From NCBI RefSeq assembly GCF_040675875.1, contig NZ_JBEGII010000001.1, positions 372,001 to 436,000 on the forward strand: a stretch of 64,000 nucleotides of DNA, written 5' to 3'. The notes beneath the pieces were generated by a model, which worked only from the letters and a program-made list of their open reading frames with translations, was not told the DNA's origin and searched no databases. This document shows, piece after piece, positions 1 to 8,390 of the stretch. Each line of letters opens with the position of its first letter. Within the stretch, counting starts at the first letter, position 1. The stretch comes from Microbacterium sp. LWO12-1.2. Lineage in GTDB: Bacteria; Actinomycetota; Actinomycetes; Actinomycetales; Microbacteriaceae. The translations under genes and the position numbers were made by a program.

Positions 1-1255
1 AGACGGCGGCGGAATAGGTGGCGTAGTCGACCTGCTGGATCTCGACGGTCACGCCGATCTCCGCGAGGTTCTGCTGCATGACCTGTGCGATCTGGGCGAG
101 CACGGGTTCGTCGGTGTACACGACCAGGTCGAGCTCGAGGCCGCCGATCTCGTCGATCACGGCCTTCGCCGCCGCCACGTCCCGTGCGGCGGAGGGAAGG
201 TCCTCGGCGACGCAGGCGTCGGGGAGGCCAGCGGGGGTGACGCCGGTCGCCGCCGTCGAGCCGCCGAACGCGAGCTCGTTGATGGCGTCCCGGTCGATCG
301 CGCTGTTGATCGCGAACCGCACGTCCTGATCCTGCAGAGCCTCATCGCCGGTGAGCGAGTTGATCATCAGGTAGTGGAAGTCGGTGTTGCGCTGGCCGAC
401 GACCGTCACGTCCTTCGCATTCGCGAGGAGTTCGGCGGAGTCGATCGAGTTGAGCACTGCGAAGTCCGCCGAGCCGTCCCTGAGCGCTGCCGCCCTGGTG
501 GCCTCATCGCCCACGATGTCGATCGTCAGCGTCGAGAACCCGAGGGATGCGGCGTCGGGGTGGTGCTCGTTCGGCGCGAAGGTCCACTCCTCGTCCTGCC
601 GGTGCGCGGTCGCCACGAGCGGGCCGGTGCCGACCATCTCGGTCGTGATGTCGACCTCACCCGATTCGATCTCGGCCATCGGCAGCACGGCGGCCGGTGT
701 GTTGGCGAGTGCGGCGAGGAAGGGGGCGTACGGCTCGGAGAGCGTGACGGTGACCTCGAGGTCGCCGGTCTCCTCGATCGACGCGATGGGGCCGAGCTGG
801 CCGGTCCAGGTCGTCGGAGTGTCGAGGAGGCGCTGGAGGCTGCCGACCACGTCTGCCGCCGTCATCGCGCGTCCGTTCGAGAACACGGCGTCGTCGGCGA
901 GCGTGAAGACGTACTCGGTGGCGCTCGGCGTCTCCCAGGAGGTGGCGAGCGAGGGTGCGACGTCGAGGTTCTCGTCGATGGTGGTGAGCGTCTCGTACGA
1001 GAGCCCCTCCAGCATCCAGGAGCGAGCCGTCGCCGCGCCCTGCGGGTCCAGGCCGCTGGCTTCGGCGGTGTCGTAGTCCACCTGGACGACGAGATCACCG
1101 CCGCCGTCGAAGGCATCGTCGGAGACGGCGAGGAACCCGGGTGCGACCTCGTCCTGCGTGGGTTCGGTATCGGGTGAGGCGCCGGCGGCGCATCCGGTGA
1201 GGGCGAGGACGGCGACGGCGGTGAACGCCACCCCCGCGCGAGCTGCAGTGTGCAT
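1..1255 (-). CDS. ABC transporter substrate-binding lipoprotein, family 5 (oligopeptide/nickel type), 3' end cut off
   Basis: Extracellular solute-binding lipoprotein that would deliver a peptide- or amine-like solute to an ABC importer. The ATG at 1255 opens a signal peptide with a lipobox ending LTGC, lipid-anchored Cys at residue 22, followed by a flexible acidic linker. The sequence then has the family 5 pattern: GLSYETLTTIDENLDVAPSL, AtsWETP..yVFTLaDDAVFSNGRAMTAADVV. About 418 residues are visible and the gene runs off the window edge, so roughly the last 100 of a typical 500-540 are missing. It starts 37 bp downstream of the amine oxidase gene on the same strand and is probably co-transcribed with it, so an amine or peptide substrate is plausible. 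The substrate itself cannot be read from sequence. Confidence 0.85.
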   Translation of the reverse strand, partial: MHTAARAGVAFTAVAVLALTGCAAGASPDTEPTQDEVAPGFLAVSDDAFDGGGDLVVQVDYDTAEASGLDPQGAATARSWMLEGLSYETLTTIDENLDVAPSLATSWETPSATEYVFTLADDAVFSNGRAMTAADVVGSLQRLLDTPTTWTGQLGPIASIEETGDLEVTVTLSEPYAPFLAALANTPAAVLPMAEIESGEVDITTEMVGTGPLVATAHRQDEEWTFAPNEHHPDAASLGFSTLTIDIVGDEATRAAALRDGSADFAVLNSIDSAELLANAKDVTVVGQRNTDFHYLMINSLTGDEALQDQDVRFAINSAIDRDAINELAFGGSTAATGVTPAGLPDACVAEDLPSAARDVAAAKAVIDEIGGLELDLVVYTDEPVLAQIAQVMQQNLAEIGVTVEIQQVDYATYSAAV

Positions 1256-1292
1256 GTCGGTGTTTCCCTTCGGGATGTCGGACGACGGCGGA

Positions 1293-3320
1293 TCAGCCGT
1301 GGTGCGACGACGGGCGGACAGAGAGGTGATGCAGGTGGTGCTCGGTGCGTGCAGCGCCGGTGTCCTCGTGAGCACAGGCGCATGCGGTGGGGGAGGCCGG
1401 GACGTCGAGGGTCGGGTTCCGGTCGAAGAAGTCGTGGGGTTTCAGGGTGAAGCCGCAGGTGTCGACGGGCATGATCGGCCAGTCCTCCGTGCGGGGGAAG
1501 TGCGTGAGGCCGAACGTGTGCCAGAGCACCAGGTCGGCGCCGTCGAGTGAGGCGTCGTCGGCCACGAAGGCGGGCAGGCCCTGCTCCGGGGCGCTCTGGT
1601 TAACCACGTCGCCCGCCGGGTAGCGCTCGTCGGGGTCGTATGCGGTGACCCAGAGGTCGGAGGTCGCGAAGCGGGCACGGGAGGCGATCACCGATTCCGG
1701 CTGCGCGAGCAGCACCGGCTTACCCTCCGGCGTCAGGACGTAGGAGGTCGGTCGGCCGAGGCGGTTCTTCGCGGTCGCGCTGCTGATGCGCCACGTCCGA
1801 TCGACGGTCGCGTTGGCCCGGCGCCGACCCTCCTGCTCGCTGCGCAGACGCGTCTTCGTGAAGCCGATCGCGCTGCCGTGCAGGTTGTCGTCGTCGATCG
1901 GCAGAGCCCCGACATCGACCTCGTCGATCACGGCGGGCCCGTCGTCAACGGCCATGTCGAGCCGTGCGCAGAACAGGTGCTGGTGATACGGGGCGGCGAG
2001 CCCCGGCGCGAGCTCGCTGGCGAAGCGGCTGGTGCGCTCGTCATAGGCCGCGGTGAACACGAGCCCTGTCGCCTTGGCCTCGAACTCGATCTTGCCGTCG
2101 AGATAGAGGTACCAGTAGAACCCGTAGTCGTAGTTGCCGACCGTGACGAAGAACGAGATCACCAGCCGCCGCTGGCGCCGGACGTCGCTCGTGCCGGTGA
2201 ACTGCTCGGTGTGCTTCCAGAGCACCCCGGCGTCCTCCTCGTGGATGCAGATCGCGTTCGGCAGCACCTTCACGTCGCCGCGCGCATCGGCGATCGGCAC
2301 GTCGAGGTACGTGATGTCGCCGACGCAGTCGCAGCCGAGCTCGAGGGAGTTCACGAGACGGCCGAGCAGGTACTCGCCGGTGTCGAAGTAGTTCTGCCAG
2401 AAACGCACGGGCCCGGGGTCGCCGTAGGGGACCAGCATCTCGGCGATCGAGGCGCGGTGCACGATCGGCCGCACGCGTCCGTCGTCCTCGAAGCCGATGC
2501 CGTGCAGCACCAGCCCCTCCCGCATGTCATAGCCGATGCGCAGCGACCACTTCTCCCACGAGATGACGTCGCCGTCGAACGAGAAGCTGGGGCCTTCGGG
2601 CTGCTGGATCACGATCGGCTTCTGCGTCGTGCGCTCGGGGCCGAACATGCCGGGCACGTGGTAGTCGCCGGTCTCCTGCGGGATCGGCATCACACCGGTA
2701 TCGATGACGTCGACGACCGTGCGGCTCGCGAGGTCCACATAGGCGACGAGGCCGTCGATCGGATGCGCCCACGGCATGGTCTGCGGCGTCGGCTGGTGGT
2801 GGCCGAGCACGCGGGCCAGCCGTCGGCCTCGCTCGCCCTCGATCGGGTAGCGGCCCGCGCTGAGACCTGCCAGGGCGACGGTGCTGGGGTCGTCGATGCC
2901 GCGCGCAGCCAGCGCGGTCGCCCAGCGCTCGTCGGCGCCGATCAGCTCGCGGATGATCCCGTGCTCCTCCTGCAGCAGCGGCACCTGTCCGTCGCGATCG
3001 GGATCGATGTCGACGTCCTTCGCGAGCGTGCCGGTGCCGAGATCGACCGAGAGCGCCCGTGCGCGTCCGCTGTCGACGTCGAGGAGCTGCACGCGAGCGC
3101 GGCGGGGGACGCTGCGGCCTGCGGTGACCTCGGTGCGGTCGGGCTCGTCGAGTCCGATGTAGGCGATGCGGTGTGCGTCGTCGAGCGCGTCGTTCGCCCG
3201 GAGGATCTCGGCGACGCGCTGCAGTTCGTCCGCGGAGAGCGTCGCGTAGGGCGCCCCGGATTCGTCGCCGAGGCGGCGCGAGCGCTGGACGTGGTCGGAC
3301 TGGGAACAGCTGCAGTTCAT
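1293..3320 (-). CDS. Copper-containing primary-amine oxidase
   Basis: Oxidatively deaminates primary amines to aldehyde, ammonia and H2O2 using copper and topaquinone. 675 residues, normal for the bacterial family. The cofactor motif T-x-x-N-Y-D is present (N396, Y397, D398; Y397 becomes topaquinone). D313 in YFDTGEYLLG is the expected catalytic base, and H446, H448 (YHQH) and H607 (GLTHFPRTEDWP) are the copper ligands. The ATG at 3320 gives a protein with no obvious signal peptide. The C-terminus is unusually His-rich (EHHLHHLSVRPSSHHG). It is divergent from a LacI gene, with a perfect palindromic operator in the shared promoter. The solute-binding gene follows 37 bp downstream. Substrate is not determinable; cadaverine or another diamine would fit the neighbouring glutarate genes (inference). 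Confidence 0.93.
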   Translation of the reverse strand: MNCSCSQSDHVQRSRRLGDESGAPYATLSADELQRVAEILRANDALDDAHRIAYIGLDEPDRTEVTAGRSVPRRARVQLLDVDSGRARALSVDLGTGTLAKDVDIDPDRDGQVPLLQEEHGIIRELIGADERWATALAARGIDDPSTVALAGLSAGRYPIEGERGRRLARVLGHHQPTPQTMPWAHPIDGLVAYVDLASRTVVDVIDTGVMPIPQETGDYHVPGMFGPERTTQKPIVIQQPEGPSFSFDGDVISWEKWSLRIGYDMREGLVLHGIGFEDDGRVRPIVHRASIAEMLVPYGDPGPVRFWQNYFDTGEYLLGRLVNSLELGCDCVGDITYLDVPIADARGDVKVLPNAICIHEEDAGVLWKHTEQFTGTSDVRRQRRLVISFFVTVGNYDYGFYWYLYLDGKIEFEAKATGLVFTAAYDERTSRFASELAPGLAAPYHQHLFCARLDMAVDDGPAVIDEVDVGALPIDDDNLHGSAIGFTKTRLRSEQEGRRRANATVDRTWRISSATAKNRLGRPTSYVLTPEGKPVLLAQPESVIASRARFATSDLWVTAYDPDERYPAGDVVNQSAPEQGLPAFVADDASLDGADLVLWHTFGLTHFPRTEDWPIMPVDTCGFTLKPHDFFDRNPTLDVPASPTACACAHEDTGAARTEHHLHHLSVRPSSHHG

Positions 3321-3357
3321 GGAGTCTCCGTCGGAAGTCGGTGCCGGAACGTCTGCG

Positions 3358-3375
3358 TGCCGGAACGTTCCGGCA
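3358..3375. promoter_or_regulatory. LacI-type operator, 18-bp perfect palindrome
   Basis: TGCCGGAACGTTCCGGCA is a perfect inverted repeat with the central CG typical of LacI-family operators. It lies 37 bp before the amine oxidase start and 86 bp before the divergent lacI-like gene. A direct half-copy (TGCCGGAACGT) lies at 3342-3352, 16 bp away. Most likely bound by the regulator encoded at 3462 (inference). Confidence 0.7.
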
Positions 3376-3461
3376 AAAGTATGCGAAAAGCGTGTTACAG
3401 CGCAAGCCCCGATGTGTTTCGAGTGGATTACGACTGCTCCGGTGTGGTTAGACTCGGCCGC

Positions 3462-4481
3462 ATGCAAGAGCCACGGCGCGCCCGATTGATCGATGTCGCA
3501 CGGCGCGCAGGTGTCGGAAAGACCACCGCGTCCGACGCACTCAGCGGCGGCGGTCGCGTCTCGCAGGCCACGCGCGAAGCGGTGCTGGCTGCCGCCGCCG
3601 AACTCGGCTACTCCGTGAACACGGCGGCACGACACCTCCGCGGCGGCGCGATCGGCACGATCGGGATCGTCCTTCCCGAGGTCGTGTCGAGGTCGTCGTA
3701 CTACATGGCCTTCACGTTCGGCATCGTGACCAGCGCGGCCGCGCACGACATCGACGTCACCATCGTCAGTCCCTCCATGTCATCAGGCCGCTCGCGGCCG
3801 ATCCGCGCCGACGGACTCATCATCGGCGACCCGCTCTCCGGCGATGCGGCGCTGCCCGCGCTCATGTCGTCCGGGATCCCGATCGTCACTCAGGAGCATC
3901 TCCCCGACGACATCGCCGGCACTCCGGACGGCGTGCTCTGGTCGTCGCACGAAGCGGCGATGTTGCGGCTCTTCGACGAGATCGACGTCACCGGAGCTCG
4001 CCATCCTGCCCTCCTGGTGGCGCCCGATGCGACGGACTGGTCGCGCCAGCTGGTCTCCGGCTATCGCCAGGGCTGCGCGGCGCGCGACCTCGCCCCGGTG
4101 ATCGCCCCGATCTCGTTCGAGGCGCCGTGGCACGCTGTCCGCGAAGCGACGGAGAAGCTGCTGCAGGCGCATCCTGAGACGGATGTGATCATCTGCGGCC
4201 CTGACTCCAGCGCGATCGAGGTCGTGGCTGTGCTCGGGCGGCTGGGGCGCACGATCGGCGAGGACATCACGGTCGTCTCGTGCGTCGACCATCCGTCGCT
4301 CCCGTTCCTGACACCGTCGATCACCTCGATCGACCTGCGACCGCGCGACTCGGGCGTCGCCTGTGCGGAGCTTCTCATCGACCTGCTCGACGGACGCGTG
4401 GCATCCGGCACTGATGTGGAGTTCCCGATCGCCGTGGTGGCGAGGGAATCCACCGCCCAGGCGCTGCGGGTGCGCCAGTGA
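3462..4481 (+). CDS. LacI family transcriptional regulator
   Basis: 339-residue DNA-binding regulator. The N-terminal helix-turn-helix is at residues ~8-55 (LIDVARRAGVGKTTASDALS...VSQATREAVLAAAAELGY), and the hinge carries NTAARHLRGG. The rest is a periplasmic-binding-protein-like sensor with the usual motifs (ADGLIIGDPLSG, DVIICGPDSSAIEV, SITSIDLRPRDSG). The ATG at 3462 is the first start consistent with the HTH. The gene is divergent from the amine oxidase, with an 18-bp palindrome between them, and its last bases overlap the next gene (GTGA). This suggests one regulator for amine oxidation and acyl-CoA activation. The effector is unknown. Confidence 0.92.
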   Translation: MQEPRRARLIDVARRAGVGKTTASDALSGGGRVSQATREAVLAAAAELGYSVNTAARHLRGGAIGTIGIVLPEVVSRSSYYMAFTFGIVTSAAAHDIDVTIVSPSMSSGRSRPIRADGLIIGDPLSGDAALPALMSSGIPIVTQEHLPDDIAGTPDGVLWSSHEAAMLRLFDEIDVTGARHPALLVAPDATDWSRQLVSGYRQGCAARDLAPVIAPISFEAPWHAVREATEKLLQAHPETDVIICGPDSSAIEVVAVLGRLGRTIGEDITVVSCVDHPSLPFLTPSITSIDLRPRDSGVACAELLIDLLDGRVASGTDVEFPIAVVARESTAQALRVRQ

Positions 4482-5629
4482 GCGCGCCTCTCGACGGCAT
4501 CGTCGTCGCGGACTTCTCGCGCGTGCTCGCCGGCCCCCTCGCCACAATGACGCTCGCCGATCTCGGTGCGCGGGTGATCAAGGTCGAACGACCGGGGACC
4601 GGCGACGACACGCGGGCCTGGGGTCCGCCCTACGCCGAGTCCGGCATCACGACGTACTTCGAGTCCGCGAACCGCGGCAAGGAGTCGGTGACCCTGGATC
4701 TCACCGACCCTGCCGACGTCGCTCGTGCGCACGAGCTCATCGCCCGCAGCGATGTCGTGATCGAGAACTTCCGTCCCGGCCTGTTCGCGAAGCTCGGTTT
4801 CGAGTGGGAGGCTCTTTCCGCCGCCAACCCGGGCCTCGTCTCCGTGTCGGTCAGCGGCTTCGGCCTCGGACCCGGTGCCGAGCTGCCGGGGTACGACTTC
4901 GTCGCGCAGGCGGTGGGCGGTCTGATGCACATCACGGGCGACGCCGACGGCGATGCGATGAAGGCCGGCGTCGCGCTGGTCGACGTGCTCACGGGTAAGG
5001 ACGCGGTGATCGGCATCCTCGCCGCTCTGCGTCGACGCGAGCGCACGGGGCGCGGTTCCCGCATCGAGGTCAACCTGCTGTCGAGCCTGCAGGCGGCACT
5101 GGTGAATCAGGTGTCGGCGCATCTGGGAGCCGGTTCGGAGCCGGGCCGTCTCGGCAACCGCCACCCCTCCATCGCGCCGTACGAGTCTCTGCGCTGCGCG
5201 GATGCCCCGATCGCGGTGGCGTGCGGGAATGATGCTCAGTTCGCCCGGATGGTGCGCGAGCTGGGACGACCGGAACTCGCGGCCGACGATCGCTTCCTGA
5301 GCAATCCGGATCGGGTCGCGCATCGGGACGCCCTCGTCGTCGAGCTCGAGTCCGCTCTCGCCCATGACACCGCCGCAGCCTGGGCAGACCGCTTGAACCG
5401 GATCGGTGTCGCGGCGGGTGTCGTCAACTCGATCGGCGACGGCATCGCTCTCGCCGACCGGCTCGGCCTCGACCCCGTGTGGGAGGCCGTGGGCGTCGAC
5501 GGGCGACGCTCGCGGCAGATCCGGTCCCCGCTGACCTGGACGCCCGGCATCCCGGTGTCCGTGTCGGCGCCACCGCTGCTCGGCGAGCACGACGAGCAGG
5601 TACGCGCCTGGCTCGACGCGGGCGGCTAG
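4478..5629 (+). CDS. CaiB/BaiF (class III) CoA-transferase, glutarate CoA-transferase-like
   Basis: Transfers CoA to a carboxylic acid. 383 residues, GTG start overlapping the lacI-like stop by 4 bp. Signature blocks: DFSRVLAGPLATMTLADLGARVIKVE, GDDTRAWGPPY, NRGKESVTLDL, and PGYDFVAQAVGGLMHITG, where D140 is the expected acyl-carrying aspartate. The pattern resembles, by memory, the mitochondrial succinate-hydroxymethylglutarate (glutarate) CoA-transferase branch rather than formyl-CoA transferase. With a glutaryl-CoA dehydrogenase 2.8 kb away, formation of glutaryl-CoA is the likely role. Substrate choice within this family is not provable from sequence alone. Confidence 0.88.
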   Translation: MSAPLDGIVVADFSRVLAGPLATMTLADLGARVIKVERPGTGDDTRAWGPPYAESGITTYFESANRGKESVTLDLTDPADVARAHELIARSDVVIENFRPGLFAKLGFEWEALSAANPGLVSVSVSGFGLGPGAELPGYDFVAQAVGGLMHITGDADGDAMKAGVALVDVLTGKDAVIGILAALRRRERTGRGSRIEVNLLSSLQAALVNQVSAHLGAGSEPGRLGNRHPSIAPYESLRCADAPIAVACGNDAQFARMVRELGRPELAADDRFLSNPDRVAHRDALVVELESALAHDTAAAWADRLNRIGVAAGVVNSIGDGIALADRLGLDPVWEAVGVDGRRSRQIRSPLTWTPGIPVSVSAPPLLGEHDEQVRAWLDAGG

Positions 5630-6975
5630 AGCGGAAGGTCGCGGAGCGCGATCCAGAGCTCGGCAGCAACATCCGGATCGTCGAGCGAGACGGCGAGCAG
5701 CTTCTCCGCCGCCAGAATGCGCGGACGGATGGTGTTCCGATGCACGCCCAGTGCGCGGGCGGTGCGTTCTGCCTGCTGCCGGTTGCCCAGATACGCCACC
5801 ACGGTTCGGTGCAGGTCCGGATCGGCCGCGGCGAGTGCGGCCGCCCAGCCGCGGGCCCGCCCGTTCGGGTCGATCCGGAGGCCGTCGTCCCCCGATGAGC
5901 GGTGCCATGCGGCGACGCGAGCGGCGGTGGCGGCGACGTCCTCCAGCGCGATCTCACCGCTGAGGATGCCGGAGCCCGAGGTCGGGGCGGAGTCGGCGTG
6001 CCAGAGCGTGACGTGCAGGCCGTCGACGTCGACTCCACGCCCAAGAGCGCCGATGGCAGGCTCCCCGCTCGCCAGCACACGGAAGAGCATCGGCAGCTGC
6101 ACGTCGGATGCGGCGGCGAGCGCCCGCGCGGCCGCAGCCTCGCCGCGGAGGGCGAGCACGGTGATCCAGTCTTCGGGAGGCGTCGACCCTCCCGCCTCGC
6201 GGGCGATCAGCAGTCGCAGGAGCGCGGTGGCGGTGAGCGCGAGCTGGCGGTCGGAGCTGCCGAACGGTCTGCCCGCGCCGAGGGCGAGTGCGCCGCGGGT
6301 GCGCTCGCCGTCGGTGACCGCATGCGCGACCACGGTCGAGCCGTGCGACACGAAGGACGCCGCTTCCACGCCCGAGCGCAGCAGCGACCGCTCGACATCG
6401 GCCCGCACCGAGGGCAGCATCCCTTCCAGCGATCTCGGATGCAGCAGGGCCGGGGAGGTGGTGCGACCGAGCGGCAGCCAGGCCACCCATCCGCCGATCG
6501 CCTGCGCCATCACCCGGACCACGGCCGCCACAGGGTCCGGTCCCGCCGCGGCCTGGACCAGTCGAGTGTGGGCGTGCGCCGTGCGCATCGCCTCCTCCTG
6601 GCCGCCGCGTCCGGCGATCGACCAGAACGCCCGGGAGACGTCGAGGAAGGGAGCCCCGTCCGGGACCTCGAAGACCGGGATCCCCGCCGAGCGACAGTGT
6701 TCGACGAGGGCCGACGGTGCGTGCTCCCAGCCCTCGCCGAGACCGATGCCGATCGCGCCGATCCCCTGTGCGGCGAGGCGGTCGACGTACGCGTCCGCCG
6801 TCGCTGAGCGCAACGGAATGCCGGTCGTGAGCAGGAGCTCGCCGCCCTCGAGATAGCGGCCGGGGTCCTCGAGTTCCGAGACGTGGACTCCGGTGATCGC
6901 GCGGGCGGCGTCGAACGGCGCGAGCGGGCGCAGGGAACTTCCGGCCAGACTGACGAGCTCTCCGAGAGACACCAT
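5626..6975 (-). CDS. PucR family transcriptional regulator
   Basis: About 449 residues. The N-terminal half is a PucR-like sensor (VSLGELVSLAG...VHVSELEDPGRYLEGGELLLTTGI). The C-terminus carries the PucR HTH (RTARALGVHRNTIRPRILAAEKLL...AAELWIALRDL). The ATG at 6975 begins the recognisable domain. The gene is divergent from the aminotransferase/acyl-CoA dehydrogenase/aldehyde dehydrogenase operon and converges on the CoA-transferase with a 4-bp end overlap. PucR-type proteins often control neighbouring amine or purine catabolic genes, so control of 7065-11016 is the natural guess. Confidence 0.88.
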   Translation of the reverse strand: MVSLGELVSLAGSSLRPLAPFDAARAITGVHVSELEDPGRYLEGGELLLTTGIPLRSATADAYVDRLAAQGIGAIGIGLGEGWEHAPSALVEHCRSAGIPVFEVPDGAPFLDVSRAFWSIAGRGGQEEAMRTAHAHTRLVQAAAGPDPVAAVVRVMAQAIGGWVAWLPLGRTTSPALLHPRSLEGMLPSVRADVERSLLRSGVEAASFVSHGSTVVAHAVTDGERTRGALALGAGRPFGSSDRQLALTATALLRLLIAREAGGSTPPEDWITVLALRGEAAAARALAAASDVQLPMLFRVLASGEPAIGALGRGVDVDGLHVTLWHADSAPTSGSGILSGEIALEDVAATAARVAAWHRSSGDDGLRIDPNGRARGWAAALAAADPDLHRTVVAYLGNRQQAERTARALGVHRNTIRPRILAAEKLLAVSLDDPDVAAELWIALRDLPL

Positions 6976-6983
6976 GCCCTCAT

Positions 6984-6998
6984 TGTGCGGGATGCACA
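6984..6998. promoter_or_regulatory. Candidate operator between PucR regulator and aminotransferase operon
   Basis: TGTGC-n5-GCACA inverted repeat in the 89-bp divergent promoter region between 6975 and 7065. It is the most symmetric element there and could serve the PucR-type regulator. No consensus was available for comparison. Confidence 0.35.
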
Positions 6999-7064
6999 GT
7001 ATTGGCGCAAAGACTGGGCGAAGTGTGCCCATGGGCGGAGGTGCTTCGCCCTAGCGTCGACCTC

Positions 7065-8390
7065 ATGACCTCCGTTCCCCACCTGCTCACCGAGATCCCC
7101 GGCCCGCGATCGCGTGCACTCCATGCGCAGCGCGATGCCGCCGTCGCCTCCGGATTCGGCGTCACGCTGCCCGTGTTCATCGCCAGCGCCGGAACCTCGA
7201 CCCTTCAGGACGTCGACGGCAACACGCTCATCGACCTCGCATCCGGTATCGCCGTCACCAGCGTCGGTGCCGCCAACCCCCGCGTGCGGCAGAACGTTGC
7301 GGAGCAACTCGACCTCTTCACCCACACCTGCTTCATGGTGACCGAGTACGAGGGCTTCGTCCGTGTCGCCGAATGGCTCAACGACCACGTGCCTGGCGAC
7401 TTCGAGAAGAAGACCGGCCTGTTCAGCACCGGCGCGGAGGCCGTCGAGAACGCGGTGAAGATCGCCCGCGCCCACTCCGGTCGACCGGGGATCCTGGTGA
7501 TCGACGAGGCGTACCACGGCAGATCGCTGCTGACGATGGCCATGACGGCCAAGGAGCACCCCTACAAGACCTCGTTCGGCCCGTTCCCCGGCGACGTCGT
7601 GCGCGGGCCCAACGCGAATCCCCTCCGCGGTGCCGGGGCGGATGAGGCGCTCGCCGAGATCGAGCGCATCATCCTCGCGCACGGCGCCGAGCACTTCGCA
7701 GCCCTCGTCGTCGAGCCGATCCAGGGCGAGGGCGGGTTCATCGTTCCCGCTGAGGGCTTCCTCGCCGGCCTCCGTCGCATCGCAGACGCCCACGGCATCA
7801 TCCTGGTCATCGATGAGATCCAGACCGGCCTCGGCCGCACAGGCCGTCTTTTCGCGAGCGAGCACGAGGGGATCGCGGGGGACATCATCCTCACCGCGAA
7901 GGCGCTCGGCGGCGGGCTGCCCCTGAGCGCCGTCACCGGCCGTGCCGACATCATGGACGCCGCACACGCGGGCGGCCTCGGCGGCACCTACGCGGGCAAC
8001 CCGCTGGCCTGCGCGGCCGCGCTGGCCGTGTTCGAGGTGCTCGAGGAGCCGGACCTGCTCCCACGCGTCGCCGGCATCGAACAGCGCATCCGCCGCCACC
8101 TCGAACCGCTCCTGATCGAGCTCGACCAGGTGGCAGAGGTGCGGGGGTGCGGCGCGATGATGGCGATCGAGTTCGCCGACCCCGGAACGCTCGCTCCGCG
8201 GCCCGACCTCGCCCAGCGGATCTCGGCAGCGTGCCACGCAGCCGGCGTGATCACGCTGACGTGCGGCACCTTCGGCAACGTCATCCGGCTGCTCCCGCCG
8301 CTGGTCATCGAAGAGGCCGTGCTCGAAGCGGGGCTCGAGATCCTCGTCGCATCCATCCGCTCCATCGCCGCCGAGGAGGCAGCCGCATGA
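7065..8390 (+). CDS. gabT: 4-aminobutyrate / 5-aminovalerate aminotransferase (class III)
   Basis: PLP enzyme that moves the omega-amino group of GABA or 5-aminovalerate to 2-oxoglutarate, giving the semialdehyde. 441 residues. Class III features: LFSTGAEAVENAVKIAR, EAYHGRSLLTMAMT, EPIQGEGGF, DEIQTGLGRTG (D250 pairs with the PLP nitrogen) and TAKALGGGLPLSAV with the Schiff-base lysine K279. The ATG at 7065 has no clear Shine-Dalgarno and may be leaderless. First gene of a three-gene operon with ATGA overlaps. The glutaryl-CoA dehydrogenase next door makes 5-aminovalerate (C5) a better guess than GABA (C4), but the enzyme family commonly uses both. Confidence 0.92.
   Translation: MTSVPHLLTEIPGPRSRALHAQRDAAVASGFGVTLPVFIASAGTSTLQDVDGNTLIDLASGIAVTSVGAANPRVRQNVAEQLDLFTHTCFMVTEYEGFVRVAEWLNDHVPGDFEKKTGLFSTGAEAVENAVKIARAHSGRPGILVIDEAYHGRSLLTMAMTAKEHPYKTSFGPFPGDVVRGPNANPLRGAGADEALAEIERIILAHGAEHFAALVVEPIQGEGGFIVPAEGFLAGLRRIADAHGIILVIDEIQTGLGRTGRLFASEHEGIAGDIILTAKALGGGLPLSAVTGRADIMDAAHAGGLGGTYAGNPLACAAALAVFEVLEEPDLLPRVAGIEQRIRRHLEPLLIELDQVAEVRGCGAMMAIEFADPGTLAPRPDLAQRISAACHAAGVITLTCGTFGNVIRLLPPLVIEEAVLEAGLEILVASIRSIAAEEAAA

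Noticed and set aside
1878..3461. Long open frame on the plus strand reading into the LacI gene
   Set aside because: It is antisense to the amine oxidase; its residues are low-complexity (V/G/R/D-rich) with no family character. Only the part from ATG 3462 is a real gene.
7051..7064. Leaderless promoter for the aminotransferase operon (TAGCGT before ATG 7065)
   Set aside because: Only a -10-like hexamer is visible without a convincing -35; mentioned in the gene entry but not called as a feature.
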